From Nitrospirillum pindoramense (GTDB lineage: Bacteria; Pseudomonadota; Alphaproteobacteria; Azospirillales; Azospirillaceae), in assembly GCF_007827955.1 (NCBI RefSeq), contig NZ_VITR01000005.1:124001-188000 (forward strand): a stretch of 64,000 bases of DNA, given 5' to 3'. Below are positions 34,291 to 42,900 of this stretch, in pieces. The notes under the pieces are model-generated. The model saw nothing but the letters and a program-made list of their open reading frames with translations, was not told the origin of the DNA and ran no database searches. The position numbers were made by a program, and so were the translations under genes. Every line of letters begins with the position of its first letter. Position 1 is the stretch's first letter.

Positions 34291-36888
34291 ATGGGTCTGA
34301 ACGACCGTGTGGCCCAACTGGTGGCCGCCTGTTGCCACCGCTGGCAACTGACCCTGCTGGCCGGCCTGATCCTGGGGGCAGCGGCGTGCTTCCATGTCGC
34401 CACCCATTTCGCCATCGACACCGACGCCGTGAAGCTGCTGTCGCCGCAATTGGCCTGGCGCCAGCGTGAGATCGCCTTTGACAAGCTGTATCCGCAGAAG
34501 GTGCAGCAGACCGCCATCGTCATCGACGGCGTGACGCCGGAGCTGGCGGAGCGGGGCGCCCGCCTGCTGGCCGAGGCGCTGCGCAAACGCACCGACGTGG
34601 TGCGCAACGTCTTCCGTCCCGACGGCGGCCCCTATTTCGACCATGAAGGCCTGATGCTGCTGCCCACGGCGGAGGTGCAGTCCACCATGCAGTCGCTGAT
34701 CCAGGCACAGCCCCTGCTGGGCCCGCTGGCGGCCGACCCGTCGGCGCGCGGCCTGCTGGACACCCTGGGCACCTACCTACAAGGCGTCAGCTATGGCCAG
34801 GCCAAGCTGGAGGATCTTCAGCGCCCCTTCGATGCCCTGTCGGGCACGCTGGAGGCGGCGACGCACGGCCACATGGTGCCCCTGAACTGGCGGGGCCTGG
34901 TGTCGGGCCAGCCGCCCAACCCCATGGAACTGCGCCGCTTCATCCTGGTGCAGCCGGTGCTGGACTTCAACGACCTGCAACCCGGCGCCATGGCGTCGGA
35001 CGCCATCCGCGCCACCGCCCAGCAGTTGGGCCTTACGCAAGAAAATGGCGTGCGCGTCCGCCTTACGGGCGAGGTGCCCATGGCGGATGAGGAGTTCGGC
35101 ACCCTGGGCGAAGGGGCGGCGTTCAACGGCGCCCTGACGGGCATCGCCGTGCTGGTGCTGCTGTGGCTGGCGGTGAAATCCTTCCGCATCGTGGGCGCCA
35201 TCCTGGTCACCGTGGTCATCGGCCTGGCCGTGTCCGCCGCCTTCGGCCTGATCGCCACCGGCCCGTTCAACCTGCTGTCCATCGCCTTCATCGTGCTGTT
35301 CGTGGGTCTGGGCGTGGATTTTGGCATCCAGTTCTCCGTCCGGTACCGCGCCGACCGCTTGGCCCACGACGGCTTGGCCGAGGCCCTGACCGCCGCCGGG
35401 CGCGGTGTGGGCCGGGGGCTGACCATCGCGGCAGCGGCCACCGCCGCCGGCTTCCTGGCCTTCCTGCCCACCGATTACCGGGGCGTGTCGCAGCTGGGCA
35501 TCATCGCCGGCGTGGGCATGGGTGTCGCCTTCCTGCTGTCCGTCACCTTCCTGCCGGCCCTGCTGATGCTGCTGCGTCCCAAGGGGGAGCATGTGGAGGT
35601 GGGGTACAAGGCGCTGGCGCCGCTGGATCGCCTGGTGCAGCACCGCCGCCGCTGGGTGCTGGCGGCATCGGCCGTGGTGGCCGTGGCCTGCGCCGCCCTG
35701 CTGCCGCGCCTGTCCTTCGACTTCAACCCGCTGAACCTGCGCAGCCCCAAGACGGAAGCCGTGTCCGTGGTGCTGGAGCTGATGAAGGACCCGCTGTTCA
35801 CGCCCAACACCATCGACGTGCTGGCCAAGTCCGAGGATGAGGCGCGCGCCCTGGCCGACAAGCTGTCCAAGCTGCCGGAGGTGGCGCAGGCCATCACGCT
35901 GGACGACTACATCCCCACCGACCAGGATGCCAAGCTGGCGGCCATTTCCGACGCCGCCATGCTGATCGGGCCCAGCCTGGCGCCAACCGAGGTGCGTCCC
36001 GCCCCCAGCATCGAGGATGTGCGCCAGTCCATGACCGCCGCCGTGGCCGCCCTGGACAAGCTGGCGCCCGACGCCGCCACGCCGGGCGGCGCCTCCGCCC
36101 TGCGCTTCAAGGCGGCGCTTGAAGGGGCCCTGGCAGCACCTGCGGAAAAGGTGGTGCCCGTCTTCCAGCGGGCGGTGGAGCCGGGCCTGCAGACCATGCT
36201 GGCCCAGGTGAACGACAGCCTGCAAGCGACCCCCGTCACCTTCAAGGACCTGCCGGAGGACCTGAAGCGCGATTGGGTGGCGGCGGACGGGCAGGCCCGC
36301 GTGTCCGTCTTCCCCAAGGGGGACAACAACGACAACCAGGTACTGAAGCGCTTCGTGAAGGCGGTGCGCACCATAGCACCCGACGCGACCGGCACGCCCA
36401 TCAGCATTCAGGAGAGCAGTGCCACCATCATCCACGCCTTCCTGCAGGCGGGCATCCTGGCGGTGATCCTGGTGACCATCCTGCTGGCCGTCACCCTGCG
36501 GAATGTCGTCGATGTGCTGAAGACCCTGGCGCCGCTGGCGCTGGCGGCGCTGCTGACCCTGGCGGCGGCCATCCTGGCGGGCAAGCCCATCAACTTCGCC
36601 AACATCATCGCCCTGCCGCTGCTGTTCGGCATCGGCACCGCCTTCAACATCTATTACGTCATGGCCTGGCGGCAGGGTTTGACCAACCCGCTGACCTCCA
36701 GCCTGACCCGGGCCACCATCCTGTCGGCGCTGACCACCGGCACCGCCTTCGGCAGCCTGTGGACCAGCCACCACCCCGGCACCGCCAGCATGGGCGAACT
36801 GCTGGTGTTCTCGCTGACCAGCATCCTGGTCACCGCCCTGCTGTTCCTGCCGGCCCTGCTGGGCCCACCCAAGACCCCGGCGGAATAA
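34291..36888 (+). CDS. hpnN: hopanoid-associated RND transporter HpnN
   Basis: HpnN (865 residues) is an MMPL-type RND transporter that carries hopanoids to the outer membrane in other bacteria. It has helix 1 (LTLLAGLILGAAACFHVATHFAID), a large periplasmic domain, and helices 2-6 in the region LTGIAVLVLLWLAVKSFRIVGAILVTVVIGLAVSAAFG, with GLGVDFGIQFSVRYR carrying the conserved Asp. A second periplasmic domain and the last helix bundle (NVVDVLKTLAPLALAALLTLAAAILAGKPINFANIIALPLLFGIG) follow. The ATG at 34291 has GGAGGA just upstream; earlier in-frame starts at 34246 and 34270 exist. Position next to other hpn genes fits the role. Confidence 0.94.
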   Translation: MGLNDRVAQLVAACCHRWQLTLLAGLILGAAACFHVATHFAIDTDAVKLLSPQLAWRQREIAFDKLYPQKVQQTAIVIDGVTPELAERGARLLAEALRKRTDVVRNVFRPDGGPYFDHEGLMLLPTAEVQSTMQSLIQAQPLLGPLAADPSARGLLDTLGTYLQGVSYGQAKLEDLQRPFDALSGTLEAATHGHMVPLNWRGLVSGQPPNPMELRRFILVQPVLDFNDLQPGAMASDAIRATAQQLGLTQENGVRVRLTGEVPMADEEFGTLGEGAAFNGALTGIAVLVLLWLAVKSFRIVGAILVTVVIGLAVSAAFGLIATGPFNLLSIAFIVLFVGLGVDFGIQFSVRYRADRLAHDGLAEALTAAGRGVGRGLTIAAAATAAGFLAFLPTDYRGVSQLGIIAGVGMGVAFLLSVTFLPALLMLLRPKGEHVEVGYKALAPLDRLVQHRRRWVLAASAVVAVACAALLPRLSFDFNPLNLRSPKTEAVSVVLELMKDPLFTPNTIDVLAKSEDEARALADKLSKLPEVAQAITLDDYIPTDQDAKLAAISDAAMLIGPSLAPTEVRPAPSIEDVRQSMTAAVAALDKLAPDAATPGGASALRFKAALEGALAAPAEKVVPVFQRAVEPGLQTMLAQVNDSLQATPVTFKDLPEDLKRDWVAADGQARVSVFPKGDNNDNQVLKRFVKAVRTIAPDATGTPISIQESSATIIHAFLQAGILAVILVTILLAVTLRNVVDVLKTLAPLALAALLTLAAAILAGKPINFANIIALPLLFGIGTAFNIYYVMAWRQGLTNPLTSSLTRATILSALTTGTAFGSLWTSHHPGTASMGELLVFSLTSILVTALLFLPALLGPPKTPAE

Positions 36889-36984
36889 TTTACGGGCGGG
36901 ATGTCGGCGGCGGCGGCCGGTGGCCGTCCTTGGGGGAGAGGCGCATGGTCAGCCCGCGCCTTTCCCCAGAAGAAGGACGAGGAC

Positions 36985-37458
36985 ATGCCCACCATCACCC
37001 CTTTCCTGTGGTTCGACACCCAGGCGGAAGACGCCGCCCGCTTCTATGTCGGCGTCTTCCCCAACTCACGCATCACCACCATCAGCCATTATGGCGAGGC
37101 GGGCCCCCGCCCCGCCGGCCTGGTCATGACCGTGGCCTTCGAACTGGACGGCAAGCCCTTCATCGCCCTGAACGGCGGCCCCCATTGGAAGATCAACGAG
37201 GCTATCTCCTTGCTCATCGACTGCGCCGACCAGGCGGAAGTCGACCGCTATTGGGAGGCGCTGACCGCTGACGGCGGCAAGCCCCACGCCTGCGGTTGGT
37301 TGACCGACAAGTTCGGCGTCACCTGGCAGGTCGTCCCCAGGGGCTTCATAGACCTGGTCACCAGCCCGGACCCGGTCATCGCCGCCCGCGCCATGGCCGC
37401 GATGCAGCAGATGGTGAAGCTGGACATCGGCGCCCTGCGGCGGGCCGTCGAGGGCTGA
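36985..37458 (+). CDS. VOC-superfamily protein (PhnB / 3-dmu-9_3-mt type)
   Basis: The product (157 residues) has the paired beta-alpha-beta-beta-beta fold of PhnB-like proteins: ITPFLWFDTQAEDAARFYVGVFPNSRITTISHYGEAGP, then VAFELDGKPFIALNGGPHWKINEAISLLIDC and KFGVTWQVVPRGFIDLV. The start MPTITPFLWFD is typical and AAGGACGAGG precedes the ATG, so the longer frame to 36901 is rejected. The function of this family is poorly defined and no hopanoid role is known. It lies 96 bases after hpnN. Confidence 0.85.
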   Translation: MPTITPFLWFDTQAEDAARFYVGVFPNSRITTISHYGEAGPRPAGLVMTVAFELDGKPFIALNGGPHWKINEAISLLIDCADQAEVDRYWEALTADGGKPHACGWLTDKFGVTWQVVPRGFIDLVTSPDPVIAARAMAAMQQMVKLDIGALRRAVEG

Positions 37459-37525
37459 GCCAAAAAGCGAAGAGGCGGCCCAGATGGACCGCCCCGACGC
37501 CTGGTGCCTGGATCGTCCCTCCACC

Positions 37526-37573
37526 AGCGGCACGAAGGTGCGTTTCGTGCCGCTGTAGCCCGCGACCGCGGGC
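37526..37573. repeat. two adjacent inverted repeats downstream of pit copy A
   Basis: AGCGGCACGAA (37526-37536) pairs perfectly with TTCGTGCCGCT (37544-37554) around seven bases. A second, smaller hairpin of GCCCGC and GCGGGC lies at about 37558-37573. They lie between the convergent VOC and pit genes. No T tract follows on either strand, so termination is possible but unproven. Confidence 0.5.
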
Positions 37574-37634
37574 ACCGGGGACTTCCGGGAAGCCGAAGGC
37601 GAACTGAAAATCGAGGACGCGGATACGTCCTCCC

Positions 37635-39224
37635 TCAGAAGAGATGGCGGAACAGCCAGAACAGGCCGCCGGCCAGGACGATGGACGCCGGCAGGGTCAG
37701 CACCCAGGCCATGGCCATGTTGCGCACGGTGGACCACTGCAGGCCAGAGCCGTTGGCAGCCATGGTACCGGCCACGCCCGACGACAGCACGTGGGTGGTG
37801 CTGACCGGCAGGCCGAAGGCGTCGGCGGCGCCGATGGTGGCCATGGCCACCAGTTCGGCCGAGGCACCCTGCCCGTAGGTCAGATGTTCCTTGCCGATCT
37901 TCTCCCCCACCGTCACCACGATGCGCTTCCAGCCCACCATGGTGCCCAGGCCCAAGGCGATGGCCACGCCCACCTTCACCCACGTCGGGATGAAGCGGGT
38001 GGCGTGGTCGTAGCGGCCCAGCAGTTCCTTCAGCACCGGCTGGTCGGCGGCGGCGATGGCGGGATCGCCCTTCTTCTGGATAAGGCGCAGGGCCTCCGCC
38101 GACAGGTAGATGTCGTTGCGGACATTGCGAACCTTTTCCTGCGGCACCTGGTCCACCGAGCCATAGGCCCGGATCTGGTCGGCGATGCTGGCTGTCAGGT
38201 CGTGGATGCCGCCCAAGGTACTGTCGGTCAGGGTGCGGGTACGGACGAAGTCCTCCACCGCCGCGCGCGGGTCCGCCGGCGTTTCCTTGACATAGTGGCT
38301 CAGCACATCGCTGGCGCGGTCGAAGGTGGCGATGTAGGCGGGGGTATCGTGAATAGTGACGGCGCGGTTCAGGGCGTAGGCGGTGGGCACCGTGCCGATC
38401 AGGATCAGCATGATCAGGCCCATGCCCTTCTGCCCGTCGTTGGAGCCGTGGGCGAAGCTGACACCGGAGCAGGTCAGCACCAGGAGGCCACGGATCCACG
38501 ACGGCGGCGCCTTCTTGCCCTCGGGTGCGGTGAACAGCGTCTTGTCCTTGACCAGGGTGCGCATGATGACCAGCAGCGCCGCGGAGCAGAGGAAGCCGAC
38601 CAGCGGCGACAGCACCAGCGACCAGCCGATCTTGGTGGCCTGCGCCCAATCGACGCCGCTGGTGGCGGTGCCGGAAGTGGCCATCAGCTGGTTCATCAGG
38701 CCGACGCCGATGATGGAGCCGATCAGGGTGTGGGAGCTGGAGGACGGCAGGCCCAGATACCAGGTGCCCAGGTTCCAGATGATGGCCGCGATCAGCAGCG
38801 AGAACACCATGGCGAAGCCAGCGTCGCTGCCCACCTGCAGGATCAGCTCCACCGGCAGCAGCGATACGATGCCGAAGGCCACCGCCCCGGTGGAAAACAG
38901 CACGCCCGCGAAGTTGCACAGGCCCGACCACACCACCGCCACGTTGGCCGGCAGGGAGTGGGTGTAGATCACCGTGGCCACGGCGTTGGCCGTGTCGTGG
39001 AAGCCGTTCACGAACTCGAAGCCCAGCGCGATCAGCAAGGCCACGCCCAGCAGGACGAAGGGCAGGACCGAATGGGTGTCGACCCCGCTGAGGTCGCTGA
39101 CCAGGTTGACGGCCATATAGCCCAGGCCCACGGCCATCAGGGCCAGGAACAGCAGCGTCCCGTAACGGGCGGCCGGTCCGCCGGCGGATGCGATGGGGGA
39201 ATTCACGGCGTCCGTATGGGCCAT
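37635..39224 (-). CDS. pit: PiT-family inorganic phosphate transporter, copy A
   Basis: The 529-residue product is a low-affinity, proton-coupled phosphate transporter of the PitA type. The signature GFEFVNGFHDTANAVATVIYTHSL is in the first half and the second inverted repeat unit is marked by ATIGAADAFGLPVSTTHVLSSGVAGTMAANG. About ten hydrophobic segments and a large cytoplasmic loop (SADQPVLKELLGRYDHATRF region) are visible. AAGGAC lies upstream of the ATG at 39224. It is paralogous to the gene at 40172-41755, with near-identical DNA at the 3' end. It transports phosphate or metal-phosphate across the inner membrane. Confidence 0.95.
   Translation of the reverse strand: MAHTDAVNSPIASAGGPAARYGTLLFLALMAVGLGYMAVNLVSDLSGVDTHSVLPFVLLGVALLIALGFEFVNGFHDTANAVATVIYTHSLPANVAVVWSGLCNFAGVLFSTGAVAFGIVSLLPVELILQVGSDAGFAMVFSLLIAAIIWNLGTWYLGLPSSSSHTLIGSIIGVGLMNQLMATSGTATSGVDWAQATKIGWSLVLSPLVGFLCSAALLVIMRTLVKDKTLFTAPEGKKAPPSWIRGLLVLTCSGVSFAHGSNDGQKGMGLIMLILIGTVPTAYALNRAVTIHDTPAYIATFDRASDVLSHYVKETPADPRAAVEDFVRTRTLTDSTLGGIHDLTASIADQIRAYGSVDQVPQEKVRNVRNDIYLSAEALRLIQKKGDPAIAAADQPVLKELLGRYDHATRFIPTWVKVGVAIALGLGTMVGWKRIVVTVGEKIGKEHLTYGQGASAELVAMATIGAADAFGLPVSTTHVLSSGVAGTMAANGSGLQWSTVRNMAMAWVLTLPASIVLAGGLFWLFRHLF
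37798..38037 (-). repeat. near-identical DNA block shared with pit copy B, copy A side
   Basis: Without any gap, positions in copy A plus 2537 give copy B. Exact matches run at 37798-37853 (56 bases), 37885-37967 (83 bases) and 37987-38037 (51 bases), while the flanks differ more. The matched block in copy B is 40335-40574. The pattern suggests recent gene conversion or selection on the C-terminal half. Confidence 0.85.
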
Positions 39225-39435
39225 GGCTCGGTCCTTCTTGAAAACGGGTCCGGAACCCTAAGGCGCGAGTCATGACAACTTTATGTCGCAAGCCCCATCT
39301 TTTGGTTAATAAACCTTGAGGATGGCTGCCGGCGTTCATCGGAGGCAATCGGGTAGGCGGGCTGAAAAAGCACGCTGGAACAAGGCGAAGCGTCTTTTGC
39401 CCCCGACATGCCGGGGCTGTTTCAGGACGCCGCCC

Positions 39436-40080
39436 CTATCCGTTAAACGCGCAAACAAGTTGGGTAAGATCGCGCAGATCGCGAATATGGAACCGGGCAT
39501 CGGCGCTCCATACAACGCCCGGACGCAGAATTTGCGCCGTGGGCATCCCCAAGCTATTACCCGCCGCGATTTCCGAGTCCGGGTTATCCCCCACGACCAG
39601 GGCTTGCGCGGCCGGAACACCCGTATCCGCCAGCAGCCCTTGGAACAGCCCGGCCTTGCCGGGATGCCCCGCCTCGTCAATGGCGTCGATGTGCACGCCC
39701 CGCAGGTACCGGGACAGTCCCAGCGCCCGCACCTTGCTCTCCTGCAGGCGACGGAAGCCGGAGGTAACGAGGTACAGCGGCAGGTCCAACTCCCCCAACA
39801 GGCGCAGGTCACCGTAATCGACCATGGCGCCCGTCACCTCCATCGCCGCTGTGGCTGTCCAGGCCGCCTGGTGCATGGCGGGGCTAAATCCATGGGTGCG
39901 ACTGACCCAGTCCAGGGGATGCCGCCAAATGTCGGCGAAGGCCGCCGCCAAGGCGGAGGAAGACAGGGTGTCGTCGTTGGCCGCCGTGATGGCGTCGAAG
40001 ACCGGCCGCATCCGCTCAACACCAATGCCATCGGCCGGCGCAAGGCAATTATCCAGGTCGAAGATGATGGTGCGAATCAT
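39436..40080 (-). CDS. HAD-superfamily hydrolase (subfamily IA)
   Basis: The product (214 residues) has the HAD fold: IIFDLDNCLAPADGIGVERM (motif I, catalytic DLD), YLVTSGFRRLQESKVRALGL (motif II Ser/Thr), and ALVVGDNPDSEIAAGNSLGMPT (motif IV, GDNPDSEI). It resembles pyrimidine 5'-nucleotidase or phosphoglycolate phosphatase types in the IA subfamily. The ATG at 40080 is taken from the start of the conserved domain; a longer frame to 40206 contains cysteine-rich non-family sequence. It lies between the two pit genes on the same strand, which suggests a link to phosphate release or uptake, but this is speculative. Confidence 0.88.
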   Translation of the reverse strand: MIRTIIFDLDNCLAPADGIGVERMRPVFDAITAANDDTLSSSALAAAFADIWRHPLDWVSRTHGFSPAMHQAAWTATAAMEVTGAMVDYGDLRLLGELDLPLYLVTSGFRRLQESKVRALGLSRYLRGVHIDAIDEAGHPGKAGLFQGLLADTGVPAAQALVVGDNPDSEIAAGNSLGMPTAQILRPGVVWSADARFHIRDLRDLTQLVCAFNG

Positions 40081-40171
40081 ACGGTGGAACTCCCTATTCC
40101 GGGCGGCAGCATGGGACAGCGTTGTCCCCAGATCAACTGGCGTCCATACCGCCACCAGCGGACATGACTGA

Positions 40172-41755
40172 TCAGAACAGGTGCCGGAACAACCAGAACA
40201 GGCCACCGGCCAGGGCGATGGAGGCCGGCAGAGTCAGCACCCAGGCCATGGCCATGTTGCGCACCGTGGACCATTGCAGGCCGGAGCCGTTGGCCGCCAT
40301 GGTGCCGGCCACACCGGACGACAGGACGTGCGTCGTGCTGACCGGCAGGCCGAAGGCGTCGGCGGCGCCGATGGTGGCCATGGCCACCAGCTCGGCGGAG
40401 GCGCCCTGGCCGTAGGTCAGGTGTTCCTTGCCGATCTTCTCCCCCACCGTCACCACGATGCGCTTCCAGCCCACCATGGTGCCCAGGCCCAAGGCGATGG
40501 CCACCCCCACCTTCACCCAGATGGGGATGAAGCGGGTGGCGTGGTCGTAGCGGCCCAGCAGTTCCTTCAGCACCTGGCGCTCATCATCGCTGAGCATCGC
40601 CCCACCCTGCTTCTGCAGACGCCGCAACGCTTCCGCCGAGAGGTACATGTCGTTGCGCATGCTCCCCTGGACCACACCGGACAAGGCGCCGGAAAAGCGC
40701 AGCTGGTCGGCGATGCTGGCCGTCAGTTCACGCAGGCCACCCAGCGTGGCGCTGGTCAGGGTGCCGGTGCGGACATAATCCTCGACCACCGCGCGGGGGT
40801 CGGCGGGCATGCGGTCGACATGGCGGCCCAGCACATCGCCGGCGCGGTCGAAGGTGGCGATGTAGGCGGGGGTATCGGCGGCGGTGATGGCCCGGTTCAG
40901 CCCATAGGCGGCCGGCATGGTGCCGATGAGGATCAGCATGATCAAGCCCATGCCCTTCTGCCCGTCGTTGGAGCCATGGGCGAAACTGACGCCGGAACAG
41001 GTGAGGACCAGCAAGCCCCGAATCCACGCCGGGGGCGGCCTGCGTCCGGCAGGCGCCTTGAACAGCGCCTTATCCTTGATCAGGCCGCGCATGGCCAGCA
41101 GCAGCAGCGCCGAGCAGGCGAACCCCACGACGGGGGAGATCAGCAGCGTCTGGATCACCTTGCTGGCCTGGCCCCAATCCACGCCGCTGGCGCTGGCGCC
41201 GGGGGCGGCCATCAGCTGGTTCATCAGCCCGACGCCGATGATGGAGCCGATCAGGGTGTGGGAGCTGGAGGACGGCAAGCCCAGGTACCAGGTGCCCAGG
41301 TTCCACAGCACCGCGGCGATCAGCAGGGCGAAAACCATGGCGAACCCCACCCCGGCCCCGACCTGGAGGATCAGTTCCACCGGCAACAGGGAAACGATGC
41401 CGTAGGCGACGGCACCGGTGGAGAACAGCACCCCGGAGAAGTTGCAGAGACCGGACCAAACCACCGCGGCGGCCGGCGGCAGGGAATGGGTGTAGATCAC
41501 CGTCGCCACGGCATTGGCGGTGTCATGGAAGCCGTTGACGAACTCAAACCCCAGGGCGATCAGCAAGGCAGCACCCAACAACACCAGCGGCAAGGCGGAG
41601 AGCGCGTCCAGGCCGCGCACATCGTTCGCCAAGTTGAGGGCGACATAGCCGAGCCCCACCGCCAGCAGCGTCAGAAAGACCCAAGTGCCCAGCCGACCGG
41701 CGGGGGCGAGTGACGGTACCGCTGTGGTGGCGTGGGTGGCGTCGATATGCGCCAT
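40172..41755 (-). CDS. pit: PiT-family inorganic phosphate transporter, copy B
   Basis: The 527-residue product closely resembles copy A and carries the same NGFHDTANAVATVIYTHSL and ATIGAADAFGLPVSTTHVLSSG signatures. It differs mainly in the N-terminus and the central loop (SATLGGLRELTASIADQLRFSGALSGVV), while the last 140 residues are almost identical. The ATG at 41755 is used. The pair pit-HAD-pit are on one strand with gaps of 91 and 211 bases and could be one operon. Two near-identical phosphate transporters in tandem may reflect dosage or differing regulation. Confidence 0.95.
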   Translation of the reverse strand: MAHIDATHATTAVPSLAPAGRLGTWVFLTLLAVGLGYVALNLANDVRGLDALSALPLVLLGAALLIALGFEFVNGFHDTANAVATVIYTHSLPPAAAVVWSGLCNFSGVLFSTGAVAYGIVSLLPVELILQVGAGVGFAMVFALLIAAVLWNLGTWYLGLPSSSSHTLIGSIIGVGLMNQLMAAPGASASGVDWGQASKVIQTLLISPVVGFACSALLLLAMRGLIKDKALFKAPAGRRPPPAWIRGLLVLTCSGVSFAHGSNDGQKGMGLIMLILIGTMPAAYGLNRAITAADTPAYIATFDRAGDVLGRHVDRMPADPRAVVEDYVRTGTLTSATLGGLRELTASIADQLRFSGALSGVVQGSMRNDMYLSAEALRRLQKQGGAMLSDDERQVLKELLGRYDHATRFIPIWVKVGVAIALGLGTMVGWKRIVVTVGEKIGKEHLTYGQGASAELVAMATIGAADAFGLPVSTTHVLSSGVAGTMAANGSGLQWSTVRNMAMAWVLTLPASIALAGGLFWLFRHLF

Positions 41756-41931
41756 GAAGGCTTTCCTTAGGCTTTCCGCTTAATCTTTTTGCGAGCGCAA
41801 CGTGGAGGACAGATCGCGCGGATGGCGACTGTGATAGCGCGCCCAGGCGTTTCGGGAAAGCCTGGACGCAACCGGTCTGGTCATAGGTGGGCTGTAGCCC
41901 ATGCGGGCGCGGACGGCCCGCCTCATGGGCG

Positions 41932-42888
41932 TCAGACTTTGGCCTTGCGCAGGGTGGTCCAGGCCACCAGGCCCGGCAGGAAGACCACCAGGTCACGCAG
42001 GCGGCGGGCGGCGGCCAGCGCCAGGGCGGTGGGCGCGTCCAGGCCGAGCGCGCCGCCCAGCAGCAGGAAGGCGCCCTCCTGAACCCCAAGGGCCCCGGGC
42101 ACGACGAAGGCGGCGCTGCTGACAGCCTGGATCAGGCCCTCGATCACCAGCGCCTCCAGCAGGCCCATGGGGTGGCCCAGCGCCCAGAGGGCCAGCCAGA
42201 TCTCCCCGGCGCCCAACGCCCAGCCCAGCAGCTGCCACAGGAAGCACCCGGTGATGGCGCCGGTGCGGCGGTACATGGCCTTGGAGGCGCGGTCGATGCG
42301 GGCGCTGTGCGCCATGATGCCGGCCAGGCGGCCGGACGCCGCCTTGTCCAGCACGCCGGTGACCTTGGCGAACAGGCCGGCGCGCTGCACCAGGATGAAC
42401 AGCGCCACCAGCGGCACCATGGCCAGCAGGCCCAGGGTGACCTGGCCGGCGATGCCGACAGGCCCCTTCAACGCCACCAGCAGGCCCACCGCCAGCAGGG
42501 AGAAGCCCAGCTGGCTGAGGATGGAAATGGCCATGTCCACCACCAGGCTGGCGGCGGCGGGGGCCACGCGCACGCCATCGAGGCGCAGGATGCGGAAAGA
42601 GACGATCTCCCCGCCGATGCGGGCCACGGGCAGCAGGCCGTTGACCGATTCGCGGATCCAGACGTTACGGGCCATGGCCGCCAGCGACGGCCGCTTGGCG
42701 CCCGGCAGCAACACCTGCCAGGCGCGGGCGTTGGCCACCATGGGCACGGCATGGAACAGGCCGGCGACCACCAGGCCCACGCCCGCCGTCTTCAGCAGGG
42801 CCCACAGGGCGCTGGTGTCCTCGCGGGCGACCAGCGCCACGGCCAGGGCCAGGCCCAGCAAGGCGAACAGGCGGGCTGCCTTTTCCAT
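41932..42888 (-). CDS. hpnL: hopanoid-associated membrane protein HpnL
   Basis: HpnL (318 residues) is a polytopic membrane protein of the lysylphosphatidylglycerol-synthase-TM (UPF0104) type found with HpnI-K. Its pattern includes LLKTAGVGLVVAGLFHAVPMVANARAWQVLLPG, NVWIRESVNGLLPVARIGGEIVSFRIL and LIQAVSSAAFVVPGALGVQEGAFLLLGGALGLD. The function is unknown; transport or anchoring of modified hopanoids is a guess. It starts 12 bases after hpnK. No strong Shine-Dalgarno is visible, so it may depend on coupling. Confidence 0.9.
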   Translation of the reverse strand: MEKAARLFALLGLALAVALVAREDTSALWALLKTAGVGLVVAGLFHAVPMVANARAWQVLLPGAKRPSLAAMARNVWIRESVNGLLPVARIGGEIVSFRILRLDGVRVAPAAASLVVDMAISILSQLGFSLLAVGLLVALKGPVGIAGQVTLGLLAMVPLVALFILVQRAGLFAKVTGVLDKAASGRLAGIMAHSARIDRASKAMYRRTGAITGCFLWQLLGWALGAGEIWLALWALGHPMGLLEALVIEGLIQAVSSAAFVVPGALGVQEGAFLLLGGALGLDAPTALALAAARRLRDLVVFLPGLVAWTTLRKAKV

Positions 42889-42900
42889 GGGGATGCGCGC

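Noticed and set aside
34777-36774. 665-codon minus-strand frame opposite hpnN
   Set aside because: Gln/His/Gly-rich antisense shadow of a recognised RND transporter.
37066-39348. 760-codon minus-strand frame across the VOC and pit genes
   Set aside because: It is out of frame with pit copy A and antisense to the VOC gene; its Arg/Gly/Pro-rich product has no family-like sequence.
39399-39417. CCCCG/CGGGG hairpin after the HAD gene as a terminator
   Set aside because: The stem is only five pairs and no U tract follows on the minus strand.
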